The position numbers and the translations under genes are program-made. 59,397 bases of DNA from positions 1 to 59,397 of the forward strand of contig UQQM01000014.1 of NCBI GenBank assembly GCA_900543205.1, in the 5' to 3' direction. Shown here piece after piece: positions 8,766 through 16,623 of the stretch. Every line of letters begins with the position of its first letter. The first letter of the stretch is position 1. Below the pieces are notes generated by a model. The model worked only from the letters and a program-made list of their open reading frames with translations. It did not search any database and was not told the DNA's origin. Source of the stretch: an uncultured Bacteroides sp. (lineage in GTDB: Bacteria > Bacteroidota > Bacteroidia > Bacteroidales > UBA932).

Positions 8766-11700
8766 GCCTCGGCAGCGGCCATATACATCTGGCTGAACGC
8801 GTCCAGCAGCTTTTCGGCGGCCTCGGTGTCGCCTCCGGTCTTCATCTCATCGGACAACAGGTAGATGTAGCCTCCGACCATGTCCAGCTCGTCCGGAGCC
8901 CAGTCATAGAACTGGAGATAGAAGTTCGCGCTCACTAGAAGTTCCTCCCCCATCCTGGTCGCCAGGGCGAGAGCCTTCTCGGACTGCCCGAGCGCATAGT
9001 AGTCCCTGACCGTCTCCACGACCATGAAGTCGTTGCCGGAGAACCCGAGGGGAACGGTCTCGAGAGGATAGTGCTCCATGACCTCGGCGCAGCGGTCCAG
9101 CATCTCGAGGGCCCTGTCGTTCTCGCCCGCCGCCATGAAGGCCTCGGCGCAGGTCACGAAGAGGTTCCTTATCGAAAGCACCCCGAGATGGGTGTACTGG
9201 TTCTGGTAGTCGATGAAATAGTCGTCGGCGGCGAGGGCGTCCCAGCTGTAGACCTCGGTCATCTTGCGGTACAACTCGTCGGTGTCGACGAATCCGGCCT
9301 GCGTCGTGGTGGTCTTGTTCTTTATGGGCACGAACTTGAACGAATACCCTTCGTATTCAAGGTACTCCTTGATGCCTATGTTGATGTCGCCGCCCATGCT
9401 GAGCAGGTTGATCGGCCTGTCCCACTGATAGCCCGACAGGAGGTCGAGCATGAAGAGCTCGGGTTTGGTGATGAAATCCTTGTCCTTGGAAATGTTGAGC
9501 ACGATGGAGTCCGGAATCTGGTCGGCGAACTTCGCGTCCACTATGCCGTACTTTATCACGTTCTCCTTGTTGACGGGTACTGAGATCCTGCGTGAGGCTA
9601 TGTAGTCCACCTTGCGGCCGCTGGTCATCGGGGCCTTGACGTCGGGATGCCTGAACAGGGTCATCACATCGGATATGCTCATCACCTCCTCGCGGAGGTC
9701 GAGTATGGGTATGTATTCGTTGGTCCCGTAGAGGTACTGCTCCTGGCCGACCGAGAGCGGCAGCGGTGCCGACTCGTTCACGGCCCATTTCATCTGGTCG
9801 ATATGCCAGTCGGTACCCAGCAGCGAGGTGTTGCAGATTCGCACGTCGGTGCGCACGCCCTCAACCTCCTGGGCATACCATAGCGGGAAGGTGTCGTTGT
9901 CGCCGTGGGTCACCAGGATTCCGTTCTCCCCCACCGAATTCAGGTAGTTGCACGCCATCTCGACGGCGGTGCGGCGGTTGGAGCGGTCATGGTCATCCCA
10001 GTTCTGCGCACCCATGAGCGCGGGCACGCAAAGGCAGGCCGCCGTCACGACGGAAGCCGAGGCGAGTTGTCCGCGGCCCTTCAGCCACCTGCGCAACAAT
10101 GCGCATATTCCGGCCACCGCCATGCCTATCCACACGCTGAAGAAGTAGAACGAGCCGGCGTAGGCGTAGTCCCTCTCGCGCACCTGATAGGGCGGCTGGT
10201 TGAGGTAGAGCACTATGGCGATTCCCGTCATGAAGAACATCAGGAAGTTCAGCCAGCAGCCGCGCTTGTCCTTGTCGAACTGGAAGAACAGTCCGATCAG
10301 GCCGAGCAGCAGGGGCAGGAAGAAGTAGTGGTTCTTGCCCTTGTCCTCCGCGAGCACTGCGGGGGCGCCGCTCTGGTCGCCCAGACGGAAGTCGTCGATG
10401 AACTTGATGCCGCTCTCCCAGTTGCCGTGGAAGATATTGTCGGGCGAAGGCGAATGTATCTGGTTCTGGCGGCCGACGAAGTTCCACATGAAGTAGCGCC
10501 AGTACATCCAGTTCATCTGATAGTCGAAGAAGTACTTCAGGTTGGCGCCCATCGTGGGCTTGAGGGCCGTGGCTCCGGGTATGTTCTTGCCCTTCCCGCC
10601 CGTATACGACTCATAGAAGGCCTCGTACTGGCCGGATTCGCTGGAGCTCCACATCCTCGGGAAGAGCATCTTGCCCTCCGGGAGGTACTTTGCGTCTATG
10701 GGCTTCTCGACTTTCTTGTATTTTCCGTCGAGCGGAGCCCAGTAGGTCGAGGTCTCGAGCTCGTAGGGCGCTCCGTAGTACTGGCCGTACACCAGCGGTG
10801 CGCTGCCGTACTGCTCGCGCGAGAGGTATCTCACGAGGGTGAAAGCGTTGTCGGGCTGATACTCGTTGGTCGGGGTCTTGGCGCAGGAGCGAATCACGTC
10901 GATGCTGAACACCGAGAATCCTATGACGATGGTGGTGAAGCACAGCAGGGCCGTGTTGAGGAACGGCCTTTTCTTCTTCAGCGTCACGAACAGGCCCCAG
11001 AAGCACAGTCCGAAGAGCAGCAGCATGAAGAACACGGCTCCGGAATTGTACGGAAGCCCGAACACGTTCACGAAGAGCAGGTCAGTGTACGCCGCGAGCT
11101 TCGGCAGCCAGGGTATGATGACATAGAGCACGAGCGCAAGTATCACCACGCCTATGAGGAATATCTTGACGAGGTCGCGGAACCTGTAGGGCTCTTCGCG
11201 CAGCCTGAAATAGTAGACGAACACTATGGCCGGAATCATCAGCAGGTTGAGCAGGTGGATGCCTATGCTGAGCCCCATCAGGAAGGCTATCAGCACTATC
11301 CACTTGTCCGAGTGCGGCCTGTCGTATCTGTCGTACCACATGGTCATGGCCCAGAACACCATCGCCGTTATCAGCGAGGACATCGCATATACCTCGCCCT
11401 CCACGGCCGAGAACCAGAAGGTGTCGGAGAAGCAGTATGCGAGGGCGCCCACGAGCGACGAGCCGCAGATGATTACGGCGGACGCCGCGGAATAGCTTCC
11501 GTCAGCCTCCGGCCTGACTATGCGGCGCAGGAACCACGCGATGGTCAGATAGAGGAAGAAGATGGTGAGGGCGGAGCACAGCGCGCTCATGGCGTTGATC
11601 AGCACCGCCGCGTGCATGTTGTCGCCGAAAATCGTGAAGATCCGGGCTATCAGCTGGAACATGGGGTTTCCGGGAGGATGGCCGACTTCGAGCTTGTATG

Positions 11701-11833
11701 ACGACGCGATGAACTCACCGCAGTCCCAGAAAGAGGCGGTGGGCTCTATGGTAAGCAGATAGGTGACAGCGGAGATGACAAGGGCCAGAACGGCGACGAT
11801 CCTATGCCACAGCAAATACTTGTTCCTGTTCAT
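8747..11833 (-). CDS. DUF2723 membrane protein, GT-C-type glycosyltransferase-like
   Basis: Large polytopic membrane protein of 1028 residues. It starts MNRNKYLLWHRIVAV, followed by the DUF2723 hallmark TASFWDCGEFIA (about residues 29-40) and GHPPGNPMFQL. This fold belongs to the GT-C superfamily related to protein O-mannosyltransferases. About 11-13 hydrophobic helices fill the first 600 residues. The C-terminal 400 residues are soluble and end in TPR-like helices. The open frame continues far upstream, but that part lies antisense to the SUI1 and DUF4271 genes, and a TATCTTTG box sits 6 bases before the ATG at 11833. In Bacteroidetes such proteins are candidates for lipid-linked sugar transfer to exported proteins; that role is inferred. 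Confidence 0.9.
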   Translation of the reverse strand: MNRNKYLLWHRIVAVLALVISAVTYLLTIEPTASFWDCGEFIASSYKLEVGHPPGNPMFQLIARIFTIFGDNMHAAVLINAMSALCSALTIFFLYLTIAWFLRRIVRPEADGSYSAASAVIICGSSLVGALAYCFSDTFWFSAVEGEVYAMSSLITAMVFWAMTMWYDRYDRPHSDKWIVLIAFLMGLSIGIHLLNLLMIPAIVFVYYFRLREEPYRFRDLVKIFLIGVVILALVLYVIIPWLPKLAAYTDLLFVNVFGLPYNSGAVFFMLLLFGLCFWGLFVTLKKKRPFLNTALLCFTTIVIGFSVFSIDVIRSCAKTPTNEYQPDNAFTLVRYLSREQYGSAPLVYGQYYGAPYELETSTYWAPLDGKYKKVEKPIDAKYLPEGKMLFPRMWSSSESGQYEAFYESYTGGKGKNIPGATALKPTMGANLKYFFDYQMNWMYWRYFMWNFVGRQNQIHSPSPDNIFHGNWESGIKFIDDFRLGDQSGAPAVLAEDKGKNHYFFLPLLLGLIGLFFQFDKDKRGCWLNFLMFFMTGIAIVLYLNQPPYQVRERDYAYAGSFYFFSVWIGMAVAGICALLRRWLKGRGQLASASVVTAACLCVPALMGAQNWDDHDRSNRRTAVEMACNYLNSVGENGILVTHGDNDTFPLWYAQEVEGVRTDVRICNTSLLGTDWHIDQMKWAVNESAPLPLSVGQEQYLYGTNEYIPILDLREEVMSISDVMTLFRHPDVKAPMTSGRKVDYIASRRISVPVNKENVIKYGIVDAKFADQIPDSIVLNISKDKDFITKPELFMLDLLSGYQWDRPINLLSMGGDINIGIKEYLEYEGYSFKFVPIKNKTTTTQAGFVDTDELYRKMTEVYSWDALAADDYFIDYQNQYTHLGVLSIRNLFVTCAEAFMAAGENDRALEMLDRCAEVMEHYPLETVPLGFSGNDFMVVETVRDYYALGQSEKALALATRMGEELLVSANFYLQFYDWAPDELDMVGGYIYLLSDEMKTGGDTEAAEKLLDAFSQMYMAAAEAYGSRN

Positions 11834-11839
11834 AAGCGA

Positions 11840-11847
11840 CAAAGATA
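11840..11847 (-). promoter_or_regulatory. Promoter -7 box for the DUF2723 gene
   Basis: TATCTTTG on the minus strand, ending 6 bases before the ATG at 11833, so the leader would be only a few bases long. It mirrors the plus-strand box at 11861-11868. Confidence 0.75.
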
Positions 11848-11860
11848 CTACCAAATTCCT

Positions 11861-11868
11861 TATCTTTG
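11861..11868 (+). promoter_or_regulatory. Promoter -7 box for the SUI1-family gene
   Basis: TATCTTTG, 7 bases before the ATG at 11876, divergent from the box at 11840-11847. Confidence 0.75.
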
Positions 11869-11875
11869 CAAAAAT

Positions 11876-12229
11876 ATGTCCATTATGGCAGAGCAGGACT
11901 GGAAAAAACGTCTCGGGGTGGTATATTCCACGAATCCCGACTTTCAATATCAGACGGAGGAGACTCCGGAGGAGGAGACCCTCCCGCCCGGGAAGCAGAG
12001 GCTGACCGTGCGCATAGACCGCCGCCACAGGGCCGGCAAGCAGGTCACGCTCGTGGAAGGCTTCGTCGGGAAGGCCGATGACCTCGCCGCCCTCGCGAAG
12101 ACCCTGAAGACGAAGTGCGGGGTGGGAGGAACGGCCAAGGACGGGGAGATCACGATTCAGGGGGACCTGCGCGACAAGGTGACCGCCCTGCTGAACGGAA
12201 TGGGTTACAAGGCCTCTCGCGGCAACTGA
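11876..12229 (+). CDS. SUI1/eIF1-family translation factor homologue (YciH-like)
   Basis: A 117-residue protein with a variable acidic N-terminus (QTEETPEEETLPPGKQ) and a SUI1 domain over the last 75 residues: RLTVRIDRRHRAGKQVTLVEG, then KTKCGVGGTAKDGEITIQGD, the conserved loop and strand of eIF1/YciH. Bacterial members bind the small ribosomal subunit and are thought to influence start-site fidelity or stress translation. The ATG at 11876 is nearly leaderless; the in-frame ATG at 11885 (MAEQDWKKRL) is an equally plausible start. First gene of the run leading to DUF4271 and hemD. Confidence 0.9.
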   Translation: MSIMAEQDWKKRLGVVYSTNPDFQYQTEETPEEETLPPGKQRLTVRIDRRHRAGKQVTLVEGFVGKADDLAALAKTLKTKCGVGGTAKDGEITIQGDLRDKVTALLNGMGYKASRGN

Positions 12230-12233
12230 CGGC

Positions 12234-12947
12234 ATGCCTCCGACCGACATCTTCATACAGGGAAGGCTCGAAATGTCATCCGTACCGCTTCCCGAGGCGG
12301 TGCAGCCCCTGCTGTGGGGAGACCTGACCGTAAACCGCATCCTCGTGGCCGCGGCGGTGCTGCTGTCGGTCGCCGGGCTCAGGGAGATGTTCCGCCTGCT
12401 TCCCGAACTGGCGTACGCCTTCACCCGTCCGCGCGCCTGCGTCTCGCTCGAATACAACACCAGCATCGCGAGGATACGGAACATGGCAGCCCTGGTTTCC
12501 GTGCTGCCGTTCTGCCTGATTGCGGACAGGTTCGGACTGTTCAGGCCGTCGCTCTGGGAGTTGATACCGGCCGAATGGAGCGCGGCGGCGACTGTCGGAG
12601 TGATGTTCTCCTACCTCCTGCTGAGGCTATTGTGCGGCGCCATGGTGCATCTGCCGCGCGTCGACGCCTCCACCGATGCGGCGGTCCGCAAGGGCCCGTG
12701 GAGCCATTTCATCCTGATGACCATCCTGATGCTCGCCACCGTCGGGCTGCTCGGCGTGTGCGGAGTACCCGACAGCGTGCTGAGGCCCGTCCTGTATTGT
12801 GAAATGCTTCTGTCATACCTGCTTTCACTGCTGCGTACAGGGCAGATTTTGGCGGGCTCCTTTTCCGTTTTGACAACTATTTTGTATCTTTGCGCCCTTG
12901 AATTTTTGCCTACGGCCGCAATGGTCGCATGCGCAGTTTTTTTATAG
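12234..12947 (+). CDS. DUF4271 integral membrane protein
   Basis: A 237-residue inner-membrane protein of a Bacteroidetes-specific family with about six hydrophobic helices (for example RILVAAAVLLSVAGL, FILMTILMLATVGLLGV, LLSYLLSLLRTG). It follows the SUI1 gene by 4 bases and precedes hemD, an order commonly seen in Bacteroidetes. A second possible start is the ATG at 12273. The function is unknown. A TATCTTTG promoter lies inside its 3' end at 12885-12892 and would drive hemD separately. Confidence 0.85.
   Translation: MPPTDIFIQGRLEMSSVPLPEAVQPLLWGDLTVNRILVAAAVLLSVAGLREMFRLLPELAYAFTRPRACVSLEYNTSIARIRNMAALVSVLPFCLIADRFGLFRPSLWELIPAEWSAAATVGVMFSYLLLRLLCGAMVHLPRVDASTDAAVRKGPWSHFILMTILMLATVGLLGVCGVPDSVLRPVLYCEMLLSYLLSLLRTGQILAGSFSVLTTILYLCALEFLPTAAMVACAVFL
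12885..12892 (+). promoter_or_regulatory. Internal promoter -7 box upstream of hemD
   Basis: TATCTTTG inside the DUF4271 coding region, about 64 bases before the hemD ATG. Confidence 0.55.
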
Positions 12948-12956
12948 GGTGTATTT

Positions 12957-13691
12957 ATGAAGGTACTACTATCGCAGCATACTCCGTCGAACATGGCTCC
13001 CTTCGAGATTCTGCAGGACAAGTTCGGCGCAGAAGTGGAATTCCATCCTTTCTTCCTGATGGAGGCCCTGAGCGGCAAGGAGTTCCGTGCCAAGAAGATA
13101 AATTTGCCCGATTACACCGCAGTGGTGTTCTCGTCCAGGCTCGCCATTGACGCATATTTCAAGCTCTGCGAGGAGATGCGCTTCAAGGTTCCCGAGACGA
13201 TGAAGTATTTCTGCACCACCGAAGCGGTGGCCATGTACCTTCAGAAGCACATAGTCTACCGCAAGCGCAAGATATTCTACGGCACCGGCACCCCGGAGTC
13301 CGTGGTCGCGCTGATAGGCCCCAAGCACAAGGGGGAGAAGTTCCTCATAGCCGCCTCCGACGGCTCGAACTCCGGCCCCATCACCGATGTCTTCGACAAG
13401 GCCGGACTGGACTATACCCTCGGCACCGTCGCAAAGGCGGTTTCCCAGGACCTTCACGGACTGGACATCCACTCCTACGGCATCGTTGTGCTCTACAGCC
13501 CCTTCGACGTGGCCTCTCTCAAGGAGAACTTCCCCGGCTTCGAGCAGGGGGACATCAAGTTCATCTCTTTCGGCAAGTCAGTGGTGGGTGCAATGGAGGA
13601 GGCCGGGCTGGACATTGCCCTCAAGGCCCCGACCCCCGAAGCCCCTTCCGCCGGCAAGGCCGTCGAAATCTGTCTCGAATCCCTGAAATAG
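12957..13691 (+). CDS. hemD: Uroporphyrinogen-III synthase family protein (HemD-like)
   Basis: A 244-residue protein with the two-lobed HemD fold, which converts hydroxymethylbilane to uroporphyrinogen III in tetrapyrrole synthesis. Visible features are VLLSQHTP at the N-terminus, the segment AVVFSSRLAIDAYFKL (typical of the family's first lobe), the phosphate-binding-like IAASDGSNSGPI and KFISFGKSVVGAMEEAG in the second lobe. HemD sequences diverge strongly, so the call rests on these and on the DUF4271-HemD-RnpA synteny. No other heme genes are nearby. The stop is followed immediately by the rnpA ATG. Confidence 0.85.
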   Translation: MKVLLSQHTPSNMAPFEILQDKFGAEVEFHPFFLMEALSGKEFRAKKINLPDYTAVVFSSRLAIDAYFKLCEEMRFKVPETMKYFCTTEAVAMYLQKHIVYRKRKIFYGTGTPESVVALIGPKHKGEKFLIAASDGSNSGPITDVFDKAGLDYTLGTVAKAVSQDLHGLDIHSYGIVVLYSPFDVASLKENFPGFEQGDIKFISFGKSVVGAMEEAGLDIALKAPTPEAPSAGKAVEICLESLK

Positions 13692-14210
13692 ATGGCGACT
13701 CCGGCAGCCCATACCCTCCGCAAGACCGAAAGGCTGTGCGGCAAGAAGGACATCTCTACGCTGTTCTCAAAAGGGAAATGGGGCGCCACCGCGCATCTGC
13801 GCTACTGCTGGGCCAGCCGCTGCGGAGATTCCACGGCCGCCCGCAAGAATAATGAAGACGGCACCGGGAACTGCCAGGACGGCGCTTCCGCAGCATCCCG
13901 TGACACCATTCCGAACCGGCTGCTGGTCTCCGTCTCAAAGCGATATTTCAAGCGGGCGGTGAAGCGCAACCTGCTCAAGCGGCGCATGCGCGAGGCCTAC
14001 CGCCTGCAGAAGGAGCTGCTCGACTGCCACGGCGTGGATTTCCTGCTGTCCTGGACCTCAAAGGAGGTCGGCGACTGGACGACCGTGCGCGAGGAGGTCG
14101 CGGAGGCGCTGACACGTATCGGCAAAGCCGTGGCAAAGCAATGCGGGATTGGCGGGCATGCGGTGCCACAGGCTCCGGAAGCCGGGGCGGAAAAGAACTC
14201 TGCGGAATGA
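13692..14210 (+). CDS. rnpA: Ribonuclease P protein component
   Basis: Basic protein subunit of RNase P, which matures tRNA 5' ends. It starts directly after the hemD stop (TAGATG) and shows FSKGKWG in the first strand region and the family motif [14 protein letters not shown] (about residues 96-109). At 172 residues it is longer than the usual 110-130: there is a low-complexity insert of about 25 residues ([16 protein letters not shown]...) before the RNR helix and a 30-residue C-terminal tail. The 3' end overlaps yidD by 4 bases. Confidence 0.92.
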   Translation: MATPAAHTLRKTERLCGKKDISTLFSKGKWGATAHLRYCWASRCGDSTAARKNNEDGTGNCQDGASAASRDTIPNRLLVSVSKRYFKRAVKRNLLKRRMREAYRLQKELLDCHGVDFLLSWTSKEVGDWTTVREEVAEALTRIGKAVAKQCGIGGHAVPQAPEAGAEKNSAE

Positions 14211-14542
14211 AAGGCCGGATGAGCGGCGGAACCGGAAGAAGCGGCCGCCAGAACGTAACACCGGCAGACAGGAGCAGGCAGACCGCAGCGGATTGGCGGC
14301 CCGTGACTTTCGGGAGTATCGCGCGCCGGGTGCTGGCCTTTCCGTTCATCCTGCTGATAAAATTCTACCAGCTCTGCATCTCCCCTCTCAAGCCGCCCAC
14401 CTGCCGCTTCACCCCGACCTGCTCGCAGTACGCCCTAGAAGCCTTCCGCAAATACGGGCCAATCAAAGGCTTCTGGCTGAGTCTCAAGCGCATCCTGCGT
14501 TGCCATCCCTGGGGCGGCAGCGGCTATGACCCCGTGCCTTAG
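14207..14542 (+). CDS. yidD: Membrane protein insertion efficiency factor YidD
   Basis: A 111-residue protein. The C-terminal 70 residues are the YidD domain with its signatures [34 protein letters not shown] and [12 protein letters not shown], including the conserved cysteines. It acts at the inner membrane together with YidC. The start ATG overlaps the rnpA stop (ATGA). The first 40 residues are a basic low-complexity extension. The partner yidC is not in the window. Confidence 0.95.
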   Translation: MKGRMSGGTGRSGRQNVTPADRSRQTAADWRPVTFGSIARRVLAFPFILLIKFYQLCISPLKPPTCRFTPTCSQYALEAFRKYGPIKGFWLSLKRILRCHPWGGSGYDPVP

Positions 14543-14553
14543 CCAACAGTCCC

Positions 14554-14583
14554 TTGGAAATAAGGCCAGATTCGCTACCTTTG
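14554..14583 (+). promoter_or_regulatory. Promoter of the pentapeptide-channel/methyltransferase operon
   Basis: A TTG -33-like core at 14554-14556, a 19-base spacer and the -7 box TACCTTTG at 14576-14583. The ATG follows 17 bases later at 14601. Confidence 0.65.
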
Positions 14584-14600
14584 CAGTCAAATCCATTTCT

Positions 14601-15479
14601 ATGTCTATGCCCGGATCTGTCTACGAAAACCAACGGCTGAACGGCAACGACTTCTCCGGTATGGACCTCACGGGAGCCACGTTCAGAAAATGCACATTTT
14701 CCAATGTCACTTTCAAAGGGGCCGTTCTCCTCTACGCAAGTTTCATCTCCTGCAAGAAAGCGAAAACCGGAGCGCTGTCATTTGACGATGCCGACATGAA
14801 CGGGGCAAAGCTGGACAAATGCAGCTTTCAAGCCGCTTCATTTACAAGAACCTCCCTGATCAACGCTACAATATCCAATACCGATCTCAGCGACTCCAAC
14901 CTTATAGCGTGCCGGTTCAACAATTCATTCATCGACGGCCTCGACGTCAGACGCTGCAACATGAACATGGCCACTTTCATCGGCACCCAAATCATGGCGA
15001 TAGTATACAAGCCCGTCAGGAACATACCCTACATGCGAGGCCTGAGCCCGTTCAGGCGCAAGCACATACAGCACAATACGATATTCATCAGCGGGAATCA
15101 GCACCTCGAATTTACGGCATATTGCAATTCCGAATTCAGGAAGGACAAGTTATTCTCCAGCGCAAACTCGCTCGGCCCGGCAGTCAGGCCGTTTGCCTTC
15201 CTCCTGCTCGGCATTTTCGGGCTGCTGACCGATTTCGGGCAGTCCTTCACGCGATGGTTCTTGTGCGTGACCGCGATCGTTGCCGCTTTCGCCGCAGGGA
15301 CCACCCTGATTGACGGCATCCCTTTGCCGGATTCCGTGATGAACTCCATGCTGGCGTTCTTCGGATTCGGAGAAATAGCGGGAGGATATACTTACCCGTA
15401 TGTAATAGAGTCCGTTATCGGTTATTTCATGCTCGGCATGCTCATCTCGCTGCTTACAACCAAACTTTCCATAAACTGA
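14601..15479 (+). CDS. Pentapeptide-repeat protein with C-terminal two-TM ion-channel-like pore
   Basis: A 292-residue protein. Residues about 12-135 are pentapeptide repeats (A/C-D/N-L/F-x-x pattern, as in GNDFSGMDLTGATFRKCTF and ATISNTDLSDSNLIACRF), which form a right-handed quadrilateral helix. A linker (about 140-190, RRKHIQHNTIF...) leads to three hydrophobic segments. Between the last two lies SMLAFFGFGEIAGG, which resembles a K+-channel pore helix and selectivity filter (GFG in place of GYG), followed by the outer-to-inner helix VIESVIGYFMLGMLISLL. The start is taken at the ATG after the promoter; the ATG at 14607 is an alternative. It forms an operon with the next gene (1-base gap). 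Channel function is inferred from the pore-like motif only. Confidence 0.7.
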   Translation: MSMPGSVYENQRLNGNDFSGMDLTGATFRKCTFSNVTFKGAVLLYASFISCKKAKTGALSFDDADMNGAKLDKCSFQAASFTRTSLINATISNTDLSDSNLIACRFNNSFIDGLDVRRCNMNMATFIGTQIMAIVYKPVRNIPYMRGLSPFRRKHIQHNTIFISGNQHLEFTAYCNSEFRKDKLFSSANSLGPAVRPFAFLLLGIFGLLTDFGQSFTRWFLCVTAIVAAFAAGTTLIDGIPLPDSVMNSMLAFFGFGEIAGGYTYPYVIESVIGYFMLGMLISLLTTKLSIN

Positions 15480-15480
15480 C

Positions 15481-16527
15481 ATGAACGAATCTTACAGCAT
15501 AACATCAGACATAATGCAGAACCTGAAGCAGGGTTTCGACATATGCCGCTTTTCAAATGGCCGCCTCGAGCCTTGCGATTACCATCGGAACCGTGCCGAG
15601 ACGTTGATCATAGGCGTGATGGACGGAGGCGGATGTGAAACTTCGCCTCTGCGCAGCAAGATTCATCATCGGCAGCTCGTCTGCTCCAACGACGTCAGGC
15701 GGTTGCTCGGCCTTCTATCTTCCGACGGCCATGTAACCGGCGGATGGTGGCTGGTGGGCGAGCAACGCCAATGGCTTCACAGACGATTTGCAAAGCTGTT
15801 CGCCCAATACAACGGACGGCCATGCAGGGTCATGGTCTCGGGGGTTGCAGGATACGCCCACTTCTATTCCTACATGCACATACTGTTCGACGCTGCAAAG
15901 GAAACAGGATTTGACATATCTGGACTTTCGGTCGACATAGTGGACACATGCATAACTCCGCTTCTCGAAATCGCCGTCATTGAGAATTCGATCCGATACG
16001 GCAGACAATGGGGAAGATCCGGAATCCGGGCCGCCTATGACATCATGGGGTACAAGTTCCCTGTCCCTTCCGCGAACAGACGCTTCATAAAGAGCATAGC
16101 GGCAGACATCCGCAAATGCACCATAAGCGTAGTACACAACGACATCCTTGACATTCATGAAAAGCGGAACGGTCTGACCGACTCTTATGATATCATCACG
16201 GAACATTTCCTTATCTCAATGATGGAGAATGTCCTGCCTCTCGTAGACCGCAGCCGCATGACCTATTCGAATCTGCTGCGCCCCGGCGGACACTTGCTCA
16301 TGGCGTGCGGATTCAGTGACATGAACTTCATCGAATGCATGCTGAAGATACACGCCGGATACGGATTCTCCCCCGATGAAAACGACATGGTGAAAGTATG
16401 GGACCCTTTCGGTATCAGCCGTAGCGAACTCCAGCAGATGTCCAATGGCGGCAACGCGCCGACTGTGGCTCTCGACAACTGCATGATAGACTTCACACTT
16501 GGACATCAGCCCGACCGTCACTCCTGA
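15481..16527 (+). CDS. Divergent SAM-dependent methyltransferase-like protein
   Basis: A 348-residue protein that I do not recognise as a named family. The middle and end fit a class I methyltransferase fold: CRVMVSGVAGYAHFYSYMHIL (motif I position, lacking a clean GxGxG, somewhat CheR-like), the acidic strand SVDIVDTCITPLLEIAV (motif II), HNDILDI (motif III), YDIITEHFL (motif IV) and LLRPGGHLLMACGF. The first 110 residues form a separate Cys- and His-containing region. It is translated from the same transcript as the pentapeptide channel protein. The modified substrate is unknown. GC looks lower than in the flanking genes. Confidence 0.6.
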   Translation: MNESYSITSDIMQNLKQGFDICRFSNGRLEPCDYHRNRAETLIIGVMDGGGCETSPLRSKIHHRQLVCSNDVRRLLGLLSSDGHVTGGWWLVGEQRQWLHRRFAKLFAQYNGRPCRVMVSGVAGYAHFYSYMHILFDAAKETGFDISGLSVDIVDTCITPLLEIAVIENSIRYGRQWGRSGIRAAYDIMGYKFPVPSANRRFIKSIAADIRKCTISVVHNDILDIHEKRNGLTDSYDIITEHFLISMMENVLPLVDRSRMTYSNLLRPGGHLLMACGFSDMNFIECMLKIHAGYGFSPDENDMVKVWDPFGISRSELQQMSNGGNAPTVALDNCMIDFTLGHQPDRHS

Positions 16528-16623
16528 CTGAAGCCTGAGCGCAACAGAAGTTCCGCCTGCAAAGAGCAATCGCGGCGCAAGCCGGTCGATCGCCCAGCAC
16601 GACCGCAGCGGCGGCACAGACCG

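Noticed and set aside
9905..11701. 598-codon plus-strand open frame
   Set aside because: It lies antisense inside the DUF2723 gene, has a biased His/Arg/Glu composition and no promoter or domain.
11834..12484. N-terminal extension of the DUF2723 frame
   Set aside because: The extension lies antisense to the SUI1 and DUF4271 genes and upstream of a promoter box 6 bases from the internal ATG.
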